The notes: generated from the sequence alone by a model not told the origin. 64,000 nucleotides of DNA from Ecdyonurus torrentis (GCA_949318235.1 OX439129.1:31212743-31276742); one strand, 5' to 3'; positions 18,541 through 40,261 are shown, numbered from the stretch's first letter. A program made the numbers and translations.

Positions 18541-19143
18541 AGTAATAATGTGAAACGTATGCTCTTATATCTTTCTAATTATAATTTCATATAAAATTCA
18601 ATACTAAACTTAAATAATATCTCTGATTATATAAGAAGATAATAATGCAATAATTATTTCTAGCTCTGATTGAATCATTAAGAAGTGTGTAATGTTCATG
18701 AGTTTTAACTATAACGCGTTTTACCCGGAGAGCTTATACTTATAAAACTTAACGCATAGTAACTTCTTTAAACTTAAGTCTTATAAAAGACAATTAGCGC
18801 TGCAAGGCGTCAGAAATTACACAAAAACTTTTTTTGAGAACATCAAATATATATACTACATTTTATTTAATTTTATTGAAATGCTGCTTGTAAAGAGCTT
18901 ACAAAACTTTCTTTTTTTTTTAAGGGCATAAGTATGAGTGGAAAAAACTTTTTTTTTTGTATACATTTAGATTGTGTTTTCTATTATGTAAAAATAAAGT
19001 TTTATCGTGGAATTGCTTAGAAACTTGCTATCTTTAAATTTTAATTTAGTTTCTTGATGAACAGATAATGGAAAAGTCACATACTGTGTATAAGGGTAGC
19101 CACAAATGCTTGGGCAAACGACTTCTTCATGGAATTCTGAATC

Positions 19144-19144
<1 letters not shown>
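18541..19144. other. AT-rich non-coding stretch
   Basis: Nothing supported. Confidence 0.55.

Positions 19145-19211
<67 letters not shown>
19145..19211 (+). repeat. (CT)n microsatellite, about 67 bp
   Basis: A pure CT run, then imperfect TATCTCTTTTCTATCTATCT. The reading frame across it (19068-19301) is mostly SLSLSL and is not supported. Confidence 0.96.
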
Positions 19212-20354
<1,143 letters not shown>

Positions 20355-20589
20355 ATAAACCTACTAAACCTTGTAATTGGTTGTGAATTTTACATTTAAT
20401 TAGCATCATCGTAATTCAATCATTCTAACTTTTTTTTTACGATCTTTCAGTGTAAATCTCTGATAGTTATTTAGCTTCCATTTTACTTTCTCTAAAGCTG
20501 AGTTATGTAGATCCCTTTCCAATAATTTGATCTTCCCCACATTACACCATTCCCCACTTTTTTTGCATTATTCGTAAGATAGCTTATAT

Positions 20590-20591
<2 letters not shown>

Positions 20592-20671
<80 letters not shown>
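20592..20671 (+). repeat. (GA)n microsatellite, about 80 bp
   Basis: A pure GA run, polypurine on the + strand. Confidence 0.97.
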
Positions 20672-20674
<3 letters not shown>

Positions 20675-23387
20675 CCCTTCGTCAGCAAATCTCAACTTTA
20701 ACTATCAAAATTTCTCTAGAGTTTTGCCATTATCTGAATTACATAAATTTACATTCATTTACTTAAATTTATTACAAAATTAAAATCATTTACTTCACTC
20801 TGTGGCTATATAATAAAATGATTAAAAAAATGAATTATTATTAAATATTTTTGTCAATAAATAATAATAACATTTTCACTTAAGATTAATAATAAATCAT
20901 TATAATATCGTATTTTTGATATTTTATGTTGCTATATTTTATAAAATGAGGTATTAAATATTTTTTATCAAAAATATTTTATGAAAGTATTATTGTTGTA
21001 TGGAAATTGGAAATATTTTGAAACGTAATGTAGTCATTAAATGTAATAAATATTATATATTTTTATTTCAACTTAAAATGAAATATTGGTAATGTAATTT
21101 TTACTACACTGAAGGTTTATTTAAGTTTGTGTTCATGTTTCTTTACGACATTTATAATGTAATAAATAGAAATCGCGCAACAAAAATCTTTACTTATAAA
21201 TAAATATAGTATTACAATGTATATAATAACATTAGTTATAAAATAATTATTTTCTAAAAGAAATTGATATAAAAACACTAGACTGATAAATATTTATCTT
21301 TATTATTATTATTATTTTTTTTATTTAAAAATAATATTTAGTTTAAAACAATGATAAAAGAAAATCCATACTCATGGTTTATTATATTTGCGTGTTATAA
21401 TAAAATACAATATTATTTATAAAATAAAATTATTAAAATAAATAAAACATTAAAATTTAATTTAATAAAAGGTGAGTAAATTTATGAATGAAAAACAAAA
21501 AAGAACTTATGTATACTTGTTTTTCATGAAAGTCGAAGCTTATTTGTTTTATTCGTAAAGCTTTTGCCATGATGTAAGTATTATACGAAATTGAGAGAAG
21601 CACTCTCAAAAATTAGCTTTTTATACTTAAGATAACAAAACTATACCGTGTGTGTATAATACTGTATGTAATATATATTAAAAAAATATGGTTCAAATAA
21701 ATAATGAACATTAAATTAAGTATATTGGTTTTAAACTTACCTTATTTTTATGTTATTATTTTTATTTTTCAATTTATTATATTATAACGATGAGCATTAT
21801 AATGTTATCAAAATACTAAAAAACCATTAACTAGATTTTTCTTCTAAATTTCAATAGAATAATGTTACAATGAAATCAGGAGATGATTATTTAAAACTAA
21901 ATAAATTCTACTCTACTTATTGTGATTGATAATTTGATTAGACATTATTATTATTTATGTTTGATATTCAAATCTTCCATTTTATAAAACAATATTCGAA
22001 TTCACTGAGTCCTAAAAAAATTATAAACCATGAGTAAAAACTAATAATAATAATAAAAAAATGTTAACTACACTATATTTGATATTTGTTATAAAGTTCA
22101 TTTTAAATATTCAATTATGATTTTTTAATTGGAAGTTACAACATTCAATGTACTGAACAAATAATATCATTTTTTTACGTTGTAATTGATTACCATTAAA
22201 CTAGTAAATATAAAATATTTTATGGTAAATTGAGCTATTAAATTAACTGTATATATATTTAATTAAATATTCAAACTTAGGTTTGTTATTGACATTTATA
22301 AACCTTTCATGTCTCCCGTTATTTTATAAATATAAAAATTTACGCCTACGATCTATACGTACTAAACAAAACTCCTACGCTAGTAACTAAACTCATACAA
22401 AGTTTTGTGTATATCAATTTATGTAAATAACAGTATATTGAAGTAATCCTTTCATAACCATAAATAAAGAGAGAAAAAAAATACAATAATAGAGAAATAC
22501 AACTTTTTCTACTTTTTCTACTTTTTTTTTTTTTTTTTTTTTTGCACAATAAAGAATGTAACTTTCAACACAGAGATATAAGCTAGATTTAAATATAATA
22601 TAATATAAATATAAAGTAATAATAAATAATAATAATAATATAAATATAATATAAAGTGAATAAAGGCAAAGACTCTTCTTTCTATCTCTCTCTCATTTTA
22701 CCTTTTTTTAATGTCATGGTAGAGTAGGCAAGAGTGAACCGGTCACTGGATCAAGAGCTGTAACTATACTACTCTATACAGTACACTTCTTCTATGGAAA
22801 AAAGAACGAAAAAAAATGTAAACTCAAAGACGACTTTAACGAATAACATTCAAGGTTGAGATTGTAACAAAAGGAGATATTTTACTTTGGTATCAGTTTT
22901 TTTTTTTTTTTTTTTTTTTCTTATTCTTCTTTTTTTCTTTTTTCTTATTCTTCTTATTATATACTTCACTCAATCGAAAGAACTTCAAACTTTCATTTCA
23001 TGTACGTCTAAGACTTTTATTTCTTCTTTGCCAAAGTTTCAAACATTTTTTTTTATATATATATTTATTTATATAACACGTCTTTTATAAGAAACATTGA
23101 ATATAATATGGAATTTAATAAACTATAGTAATATAAAGAAACATAAAAAAAGTGTATTGTATAAAAGAAAAAACTAACAAACTAGAAACGTAATATTATG
23201 GAGGGTTTTATATTATAAGTGAAAAAAGTGAAGGATTTTATTTCCCCGTTACTTTTTGACATAACTGTAATCATTCAACTCTGAATGCATTTTTCTTCTT
23301 ACAAATTTATGTACTCGTACTAGCTCATTACATGTCACTAAATTCTTTAGCATCATGATTTTGAAAAATATGTGAAGTAATAATGTG

Positions 23388-23390
<3 letters not shown>
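20672..23390. other. AT-rich non-coding stretch
   Basis: Among the most AT-rich parts of the window. Poly(T) runs lie at about 22522-22543 and 22896-22919, and a short imperfect (AAT)n at 22620-22640. No supported gene. Confidence 0.55.

Positions 23391-23465
<75 letters not shown>
23391..23465. repeat. (AT)n microsatellite, about 75 bp
   Basis: A pure AT run. Just downstream, the 12-mer TTGTCTATAGGG occurs twice, at 23522-23533 and 23571-23582, with partly similar following sequence. Confidence 0.96.
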
Positions 23466-23468
<3 letters not shown>

Positions 23469-24117
23469 ATGTTACATAAAAATGTAGTTACAAGATTTTA
23501 TTCTCTTCTGTTCTTGTAAGATTGTCTATAGGGAGTAAATCCATACTGGAGCCAATCTAGTTTTATTTTGTTGTCTATAGGGGATGACCAATGAGACCAA
23601 TAGCTGTATAGATTATTATCAATTTTTACTTTAAACAAAATGTTCACTAATATTTTTGTATTATTATTATTATTATTTTTTTTTATTTTACCAGTAATAA
23701 TTTTACTTGTGTATGTATAACAATACTTACTTTATTACAGGATAGTACAGAACATGTAACATTTGATATAAAAATATCGAGACAGTGATAATATGATAAC
23801 GATAATCCAAAGTATCACACACATTAAAGCTCTAGAGAATTTCAGTGGTTGATTAATCACTCTACATATTTTGCATATGTTTTTAATGATTTATTTTTAG
23901 ACAGAAATATACCTTTTTATATATATATATATATACATTTTAATTAAAATTTGGTGTATGTATTGATTTATTGATATAATATTGGTTAATACATTATATA
24001 TAGTAACTATATACTCATCAAAAACATGTAAGTTTTTGCACCACCACTTCTCTAATTTATACAAATTATTTTGCAATTCATATTATATTTATTTTGTTTT
24101 ATTAATTTGAAATTCAA

Positions 24118-24119
24118 TA

Positions 24120-24192
<73 letters not shown>
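24118..24192. repeat. (AT)n microsatellite, about 75 bp
   Basis: An AT run with one early interruption (ATATTATA). Confidence 0.95.
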
Positions 24193-24198
<6 letters not shown>

Positions 24199-24449
24199 TA
24201 CTCAATAGTATATAATAATTAAACATTTAATATAACCATGTAATTGAATAATATTTTCATGTTAATTAGTTTTTGAAAAAAATTAAATTCATTTCACACA
24301 CATCATACATAAATTATTATCAATTATTTTCATATTAATTATTATTATTAATACAAATATATATTTTGGAACCCTCTGGCTATTTTATATATTTATTTAT
24401 AATATAATATGTCAATTTTGAATTGATAGATTTATCATCTTTATTACAG

Positions 24450-24533
24450 ATGGTACACAATCAGTTCTTCCGGATAGAAATGTCGTTGTAGAGTTTTTTT
24501 GCCATGCGACTATGAGCTCTATGAAAAGAACAG
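24450..24533 (+). CDS. Candidate internal exon, 84 nt, function unknown
   Basis: The block is preceded by ATCTTTATTACAG, a reasonable acceptor, and followed by CAG|GTAAGA, a near-consensus donor. The length of 84 nt is a multiple of three. One frame is open throughout (two bases, 27 codons, one base: phase 1 in and 1 out), beginning GTQSVLPDRNVVVEFF and ending CHATMSSMKRT. The other two frames have stops. The composition is protein-like and unlike the AT translation around it. No family is recognised. An oddity is that 24467-24493 inside the exon is repeated in exact inverse at 24564-24590 in the downstream intron, so the pre-mRNA could fold across the donor site. The alternative is that the splice signals are accidental on a fold-back mobile sequence. 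It is not in phase with the exon at 46785. Confidence 0.3.
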
Positions 24534-24596
24534 GTAAGATTCAAGGTCGCATCACATAAAAACCTCTACAACGACATTTCTATCCGGAAGACCTGA
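24461..24596. repeat. Fold-back hairpin 1 (27-bp perfect arms)
   Basis: CTTCCGGATAGAAATG... at 24467-24493 is exactly complementary to 24564-24590. The stem extends outward by 5 of 6 bases (24461-24466 against 24591-24596) and inward through a second 7-bp pairing, ATGCGAC (24504-24510) with GTCGCAT (24546-24552). The block is clearly GC-richer than its flanks. It is part of, or adjacent to, the larger hairpin at 24674. Confidence 0.85.
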
Positions 24597-24673
24597 CATG
24601 TTATTGTTGTTATTTATTTATTACTTTGTTATTATATCATCGTACACATCTTTTAAAAGAGTAGTTCGTATAC

Positions 24674-24884
24674 CGATCTTCTCGCGTCAAGATGAAGCTA
24701 CTACACTTTACAAATTTCCGAAGAATGAACGATTCACACTTTACAAATTTGAGGCTACCTGGAGCTTCAGCTACCTGTTTTATATAGCAGAAGCTTCAGG
24801 TATCCGTGACTTTGTAAAGTGTAGATCGTTCATTCTTCGGAAATTTGTAAAGTGTAGTAGCTTCATCTTGACGCGAGAAGATCG
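24674..24884. repeat. Fold-back hairpin 2 with perfect 60-bp stem
   Basis: 24674-24733 and 24825-24884 are perfect reverse complements over 60 bp (outer ends CGATCTTCTCGCGTC / GACGCGAGAAGATCG). The pairing continues inward at lower identity (CACTTTACAAA and AGCTTCAG blocks) to about 24773, leaving a short loop of about 10-15 nt around CTGTTTTATATA. Each arm also contains CACTTTACAAA twice. A 100-codon + frame (24598-24900) runs through both arms but is palindrome-derived and not supported. It could be a recent inverted-repeat element or a long-hairpin RNA source. No TSD is obvious. Confidence 0.9.
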
Positions 24885-28985
<4,101 letters not shown>

Positions 28986-29156
28986 GCAATGAGTTCTTTT
29001 TTAATTATATGTGAATAATGGCTGGCCCGAGTGTGCTTTTCCATTAATTGGAAAGTCCTTACCTGTCGATAAGACAATGTCTTGACTGGAATTGGGGTTG
29101 GTGTAGCACAATAACACAATATGACAGGCAAAAAAAAAAAAAAAAAAAAAAAAAAA
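28986..29156 (+). mobile_element. Possible short retroposon with A27 tail
   Basis: A GC-richer block (contains GGCTGGCCCGAGTGTGC and TTGGGGTTGGTGTAGCAC) runs directly into a 27-base A tract at 29130-29156, the layout of a poly(A)-tailed retroposed copy. It has small hairpins (TTCCA/TGGAA near 29040, AAGAC/GTCTT near 29073). No target duplication, internal pol III boxes or second copy are found, so this is a weak call. On the minus strand, ATTCCAG...CGACAG|GTAAGG could also be read as a 23-nt microexon. Confidence 0.25.
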
Positions 29157-29746
29157 CTTTATTATTCAATTTTAGCTTTCATAAAATATGAATTTTTGTA
29201 ACAAAATACAAATATTCTCAATGTTTGCAGCATTGAACGATATTAGTATTTTAACAGTAGTAGAATGCAAATAAAAGTGAATGAAAGCAAAATAAAGTTA
29301 ACATGAGTTTTCACTTTATATTTCTTTGTTTTCCGCTCAGTAGAAAGTTTTTCAATGATGCTCATCATAATATCCCATTTCTTTTCCTCAAAAAGAAAAA
29401 AGAAAAAAACAGATAGAGAAATTTTGTGCGTTATTGAATTTTTATACCCTAGTGACTATAGGGTTATTTCATTTTGTCTTGTAAAATTTTCATTATTTGA
29501 ATAAAAGTGAATGAAAGAAGTGAAAGGATCGTATAACACATTGAATTGTTTTTCAATATTGAAAATTATATAAGAAACTGGATACTTGTTGACATTCTCT
29601 CTCTGTCTCTTTATAGAGTTTTCTAGATCAATTTAGTTAATCGGTGTAACAAGTCATAAAAAGTTACATAAATTTACTATTTAAAAAAGGAAAAGAATGA
29701 AATTTTACATAGAAAACATATTTGAAGAGAGAGAAAGAAGAGAAGG

Positions 29747-29791
<45 letters not shown>

Positions 29792-30376
29792 CACTTCACC
29801 ATTTTTAATCATGTTTACTCTTTTGAGTACATTTGTCAACAACACTTAAATGTCAGGCAAAGTAGTTAAAATATAAAAATTATAAAGGTAAAAATATAAT
29901 AAAAGTCTAAACAATTCTATTTTCTTGTTCTTAATGTTACTAATTTAAAAATACATCTGCATAACATTGCTAAAGTAATAAAAAAATACTAATAAAAAAA
30001 CAAGGTGTTATTAAAAAAAAAAAAGGGTCTGTCTTATTATCTTTTTAACACATTAAAGTTATATGAATTGCAAATTTATACAAAAAAAAAAAGGTATGTA
30101 ATATTATTTAGGTTAGGCTTCTTTTTATAAAATATTAATAATTTCAGCCTTTTTTTTTTATTCTTCTATTTTTTATACGCAATAGGGATATATTATGATG
30201 CGGATGATGCAGGTGTTTTTCATCATATGGTAGATATTTACATAAAAACAAAAGAATAGCAAAAATGCGTGGTGTTAAATAGGACGGAAAATGCGGATCA
30301 ATGACGTTTATGCGTGCAAATGGCAAGAACACGTATATAGCACTGTAAGTTTTCTGTACAGTATTCATCACTAAAG
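29157..30376. other. AT-rich stretch with (GA)n
   Basis: An imperfect (GA)n of about 35 bp lies at 29753-29787 with a GA-rich lead-in from 29727. The minus-strand frame at 30144-30371 has no recognised similarity and is not supported. Confidence 0.5.
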
Positions 30377-30413
30377 CAGAGAGAATACGAGAGAGAGAGA
30401 GAGAGTAAGAGAG

Positions 30414-30469
<56 letters not shown>
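30377..30469 (+). repeat. Imperfect (GA)n microsatellite, about 93 bp
   Basis: A GA run with interruptions AATAC, GTAA and GAAG. The minus-strand frame over it (SLSLSL) is an artefact. Confidence 0.95.
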
Positions 30470-30471
<2 letters not shown>

Positions 30472-32746
30472 CATTGCAGTGTGTACCAAAGTCTGATGTG
30501 AATTTATAACTCAATGTATTATATTTACTATTTACTGTATACCAACTAAATATTTAAAAGGTTTATATCCCAAACAGTACGTGGTTATATACACTATTGT
30601 ATTATTCATATTATAAAGAAAAAAGACACTGCTTTGAGGTGTATATTTTTAAAGAAAAAAATAAAAACAATATATATGCTACACTAATATAATGTGTGTG
30701 TGTGTGTATTATATATTATATAATACATAAGCTCAGTTGCTAGAAACTGCAATATTTTACTAGAAACTTTGTTAAAATATTTCTAAAAGTAAAATATTAT
30801 TATTTTTATTAATAAGAATACTATTCTTAAACGACAAATGAAAACAATTCTAAAATTCTGTTTTAGATAGTGATTTTCCACGATTTTTTTTAATGTACGC
30901 TGAACGTAAAATATAAAGTAAAATATCATATAATATTATTAATTCTCCCATATTTCCTTAAATACTGTATATTTAATACTCACTTACTACCCTTTGAAAG
31001 ATTAGCAAAATTCATCATTTGGAATATATCTAATTTGCTAGGAATATCTCTAGTGAACCCTTGTCGTTTAATATTCAAATTAATTACCTTTCAAATTTAA
31101 TCATTTTACAATTTAATATTATAACTAAATGAAGAATAATAATGCAATCTTTCATGCAAAATATGGCACACTAATGGTTAGCAGTATAGTGAATATTAAA
31201 ACTACTTATTTAAAAGAAGATGATGCATACGTTTAACTACGAGTATATAAGTATTTAAAATGCTGAGATTATTATTATTGTTTTTTACACCTGTTATAAT
31301 AATTTTTTTCCTTCTTTTTTTTTATTATTTTTAATTAGTAATTTTATACAGTATATTTATATACTGTTAATTAAAGAAAATATCAATTTGAAAGAAAAAA
31401 AATAGCCACTTAAAAAGAATTTTAAAAATTATATACATTTTGAATGATACTACTAATTTTAATGATCATTTAATTATTCAAGTTTCACTTTTTCGTTGCT
31501 TTAATAACTTTATTCAATTAGCTGATATTTTATTTTATAACGTTATAGAATGAAGTTGTTTTATTATTTTGTAACAAGTTGAAAAACAAGAACGAGAAAT
31601 AATAAACTTATTTAGAGAAAGTTTTAAAAGATAAAAATTAGTGTGTGTGTATATATTATGTATTGTATAATATATAATGTGTATTACTATGTAACATTAA
31701 TATTCATCCCAACCACGATGTGTTTTTTTTCTCATCTCATATTGAATAATATGTATTATAAATGTAAGACTTTTTTAGCAGTATGATGGAAGATTTTTTC
31801 CCCTAACTTACTGGTTATATAGTTAAAACTGAGTCATTCCTGTAGTCTCTCTCTCTCTCTCTCTCTGTATCTTGCTAAAAAATAATGAATTTTTTTAAGC
31901 GTAAGAATAAAATGCTTTATAAGCACACAAGGGAAATTTATCTATAAAATTACGAAGACAACGAGGTGATATTATGAAATAAAATTTATTTTTTTTAACA
32001 TTTATTTTTTTAATTCACAGCTTTATTTAGAAGTGGACTTCGTAATCGATTGAAATAAAAGATTGAAAAAAAAAATTCTTAAACAAAAAGTCATGAGTTA
32101 AGAAAACAAAACTTGAAAAGTATAATAATCATAATAAATAATAATAATAGTGAGTTTGTATATCCAAAACACAGTTATTTGAAAAGGACCTTGGATCGAA
32201 ACTCGAGGGAAATACAATTCGAATTGAAAGTGTAAGATAACTGATCTCAAGGGAAATTTTTTTTTTTTACATCCTAAAATACAAGTCATCACATCATGCT
32301 ATACAAAAATCTTTTTTTTTTTTTTTTTTTTTTGCTTTCTATTTCTTCAAATTCGTGATCTGAATTATCTTAAAATAAGGAAAATTCATCTAACTTGTGT
32401 GTATGTACTGAATAAAATTTTATTACATCATTTAGTTTATAAAATTCATGAATGTGAACATTAGCTATTTGATAGTAATAACTCTAATGACAATAACGTT
32501 GAATATGTAGTAAAAAATCAATTCAATAGATCTATCTATATCTGTATAATATGCATGTATTTGTTTGCATTTGTTACATGTGTTTATCTATATACATATA
32601 TATTTATATGTTGCTGCAGTAATCAATAATTTTAAAAACAATTAAAAATTTATACTTAGGTAATTCTGTTCTACAAATGCAAATTATCCTGATTATCTGA
32701 ATGTTCACCAAATAAATGTGTGGAATATAATATTGTTTAAAAAAGG
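30470..32746. other. AT-rich non-coding stretch
   Basis: Small repeats only: (GT)7 at 30694-30707, (GT)n near 31641-31650, (CT)n at 31848-31866, and poly(T) at about 32311-32332. No gene is seen. Confidence 0.55.

Positions 32747-32780
<34 letters not shown>
32747..32780. repeat. Poly(A) run, about 34 bp
   Basis: A pure A run followed by GAGGAATATA. No retroposon body is recognised upstream. Confidence 0.93.
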
Positions 32781-34163
<1,383 letters not shown>

Positions 34164-34200
<37 letters not shown>

Positions 34201-34213
34201 ACACACACACACA
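34164..34213. repeat. Compound (CT)n(CA)n microsatellite
   Basis: About 34 bp of CT, then TTC, then (AC)7. Confidence 0.95.
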
Positions 34214-34408
34214 GTATTTTACAATATCAAGTCTCTCAAAGACATGCAATTTTACATACAAATTCTCCTGCTTCTTGTTTTATATCCATATTTAATTAAC
34301 TTTCATTCGTAACAAAAAATACAATGTTTCCGACAAAAAACTAAAAAAAAACAAAAAAAAAGCAAGAACAGTAAGAACAATAAAAAAGGTTATGACAATA
34401 CTGTATAT

Positions 34409-36864
<2,456 letters not shown>

Positions 36865-37695
36865 ACTCTTTTGCTCCTATGAACATCATATTGTTTAAAC
36901 TTTATAAAATAATACAAAATATATTACAATACATATTTATTCACAATATTCCATAAAATATTATGCTCTAGTTATTTTAACTGATATTTATGAGAAACAA
37001 TACTATACCTTGTTACATAAAATAATACTATATTAAAGCTAAAAGCATTCTTTTATGAGTTTTTACTTATTGTTGTTTATGCTTATATACTTCAGAGTTT
37101 ATTAAAATGTAATCCCATATAATATTTTTTTTACTTCTCAATTACTTAACAAAATATTAAAAATGAAACCCTTTTTTTTTTTAATTGAATAATTATTAGT
37201 TTTGATTTCCTATTGAATTTTTTAAATTATAACATATACAAAATATAGTAAATAATTGTAATACGTGAGTGAAAAAATGAATACTATAAGCACATTCCAG
37301 GATGATAATTCTTTTAGATACACAGAACTGTTTGTTACGAAGAACAAAGATATTAGGATAATATCTTTTTGATGACAAATATATAAATATGATTTGATAT
37401 AATATAAATTTTAACTTTTTATTTCTATATAACACGGAAATTGACAAGTATGTAAACCTTATTTTCGTTACATAATATATATCTGTTATGTAAAAGTGCT
37501 TCATTTTTTATTTATAAGAAAAAAACAACTTAAAGTAATATTATGTAATATGAGCAACAGGCATGTCATGTAAGAATACTAAAATTGCACATCAAAGTAA
37601 ATTGTAACTTTCTACACCCAGCACCAACACTGAAATATATTTATGAATATCCTCTAGGTAAAATACAATATAATTATTATATAATATACTAACTT
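36865..37695. other. AT-rich non-coding stretch
   Basis: The 102-codon minus frame at 37196-37504 is built of I/Y/F/N/K codons as expected from AT-rich sequence. It lacks splice or homology support. Confidence 0.5.
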
Positions 37696-38000
37696 TATAG
37701 GGTGTGTGCGCATGACGTCATTCGGAATGCTTTTTGATGTTCTTCTTGAGCAATGAATAACATTGCTCAGCATAGGAAAAATATAGTTTTTTGGCTATTT
37801 TCTTTGAAAAATTAGTTTTTTTTATTATTATTTTTCTTGCATACTTGAAAAACTAATTCAACCTGTTAACAGCATCAATGCTCTCAAAAATATTGCGAAG
37901 TATTTTTAAACTGGCAAAATGAGCCATTTTCCTATACTGGCCCATGTTATTTAGCGCTCACTTTTGGCGTTGACTTTAATATGAATAAAACCACCCTATA
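37696..38000. mobile_element. MITE C, about 305 bp, TA-bordered, with nested inverted repeats
   Basis: TATAGGGTG (37696-37704) and CACCCTATA (37992-38000) are perfect 9-bp terminal inverted repeats, and TA at each end fits a Tc1/mariner-type TA target. Internal arms are arranged almost symmetrically: CATAGGAAAA (about 37770) with TTTTCCTATA (about 37930), and AATTAGTTTTT (about 37810) with AAAAACTAATT (about 37847). A tight 9-bp hairpin TGAGCAATG-aataa-CATTGCTCA lies at 37747-37769. It carries TGACGTCA at 37713-37720. No coding capacity and no second copy in the window. The class is inferred from the ends. Confidence 0.65.
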
Positions 38001-38968
38001 TATACGTAGTATAATTATATACATTAATATATTAGGTATAATATGTGAAGATACATTAGAATTTATTTCAATTATAATGTTTATTGATTCAATTTGAAAT
38101 AGGTTATACTCAATTGCATGGTTACGTAAAGTGTGTGCTTTTGTGGGATGTTTGTAATAAATTGAATTGATACAAACTTAGATATTTCAGTCAATAACAC
38201 TTCATATGGTAAAATATATATTTATATAATAATATACAGTTTCAATTAATTTTCGCTCTACCACTTTGGTACAGTATATTGTTCTTATTATTATTATTCA
38301 GAAAACAAAATTTTAAAATAGTATACTTATAAATAGTTTATAAAAAAACATTGTACAGCTTTAATAAAACTAGGAGTTTACTTTATAAGTTTTCGAATTA
38401 AGATCTTTTTTATTTGGACAACAAAACAAAATTATTATTTAAACACGTATTATTATAGTTTTTTATGTAGGAAGGGGTATTATATATAAAAGTGAAATAT
38501 CTAGTAAAACTGCTATATTCACAAGGTCTGTCTGATGTTATAAGTAGTATATTGCTCTCACCACAACATTATTTCGTCTATGTTTACTATACAACAAAAT
38601 GCTTTTAACCCCAGTTTTTTTTATGACAATATATGTAGACTATAATATAGTCTATTCTACAAAAATTTACCCAATATGAATGTTAAAGAAGACCACGTAC
38701 AATGTTATATTATACTATATACCTCCGTGATATATATATATATATATATATAATATAATATATATTAATAAAAATCTCAGGGTTATTGAAAAGCTTATAG
38801 GATGTGGAGCTTATTCCAGAGGTGAAGCACTTGTATATACAATAAATTGTATTTGTAATGTAAACAGCTGTGGTGATATTAATTAAAATAAAATGTTCAT
38901 AAAAGGAACGCGTATAAGTATATATTATAAGAGCAGAACTTAAAAAAAAATTAAACTATTTGAATTGA

Positions 38969-39011
<43 letters not shown>

Positions 39012-40260
39012 TAAAACACCAAGTGTTAAAAAAAATTTAATAGCTGAAAAGCCTCAATTCTCGATCCAATTTATGTGTGTTTTACACAAAAATAAGTTCC
39101 TTAATTTTAGCTTTTAATTTATTATTTCTTTATTAATTCTAGAAAAATAATGTAATCATAACTTTTGAATTTTCCTAGATTATTTTTTTTGTTTGTTTGT
39201 TTTATTAAGAAACTTGATTACTACCTAAGGGAAAACAAAAGTTTGCACATCTTTTGCCTGCAAAACTTTGTTTAATTTTGTAAGTAAGAATAATCTCAAC
39301 AAATGTGGTTAATTCAAAATCCTTTCGTAAGTGTGTATGTTTGTAGAAACATTGTTAGAATAATATTAGTAATATTACAGTGCCATAGAAGTATTTCCTT
39401 ATCCATGATAAAGGCAAAACTTTTTAACTTTAGTATGTATTATATAAATAATTGATTTATGATTTTATATTCATACAGTATGAGCTAAGTTGAATTTTGT
39501 AACCCCCACCCCCTTTTTTTTTCGGCATCATTGTTTGTATAACCAAATGCAAAATACATTTATACATTGTCAAAAGTTTGCAAAACTATTTTGATGGATG
39601 TTATCCCATACAATACCTCGTTAATGAAGTTAATTAAATATGATTATATTTTAGTGATAGAAAAAATAGCATTGATTTGATTAAAACACAAAATTTACAA
39701 TTAAAATAATTTTTTATAATATATTTGTTGACTTATATACAGGTTCTTTATAATTATGTATAATAATATTATTATATGATAAAAAAAACTTTAATTAACA
39801 TACTAATTCCTCTCTCTCTCTCTCTTCTTAAAATAAAACTTATAAGATAAGTAATAACGGTGCGAATAAACAGATTTTTAACTTAAATTTTACTTATCTA
39901 TATAAATATTATACTTTATAAACAATTTTCCCTTTTCTTAGAAATAAATATTTATTTAAAATTGGATTTTTTTTTTTAAATATTTACGCTTTATAATTTT
40001 TCATTTTGATATTATTATTATTCAACTAATATTTGACTTTTTTTTATTAAAATTTTATGAATATCATCTCATGTTAATCTCTTTTCTATTCAACAATATA
40101 ATATAAGCGAACAGAGAAAAGAGAACAAAACGTTTACAATTTCACTAAATGATTGTTCATTTGGTCTCGTCTATTGAAATCAGTTATCATACTCAAAACA
40201 GAATATTATTTCTACACAGTATAAAATTTTATTCATCGTATCCGAACTGAAAGTTAAACT
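38001..40260. other. AT-rich non-coding stretch with a short open frame
   Basis: (AT)n at 38731-38752 and 38972-39006, and (CT)n at 39811-39825. One + frame from the AT run to a stop near 38885 reads with unusually protein-like composition (VIEKLIGCGAYSRGEALV), but the AG before it lacks a pyrimidine tract and no good donor follows. Not called as a gene. Confidence 0.4.
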
Positions 40261-40261
40261 A

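Noticed and set aside
29060..29082. 23-nt minus-strand microexon (TTCCAG ... CGACAG|GTAAGG)
   Set aside because: Lies inside the poly(A)-tailed retroposon-like block. Splice motifs are likely accidental.
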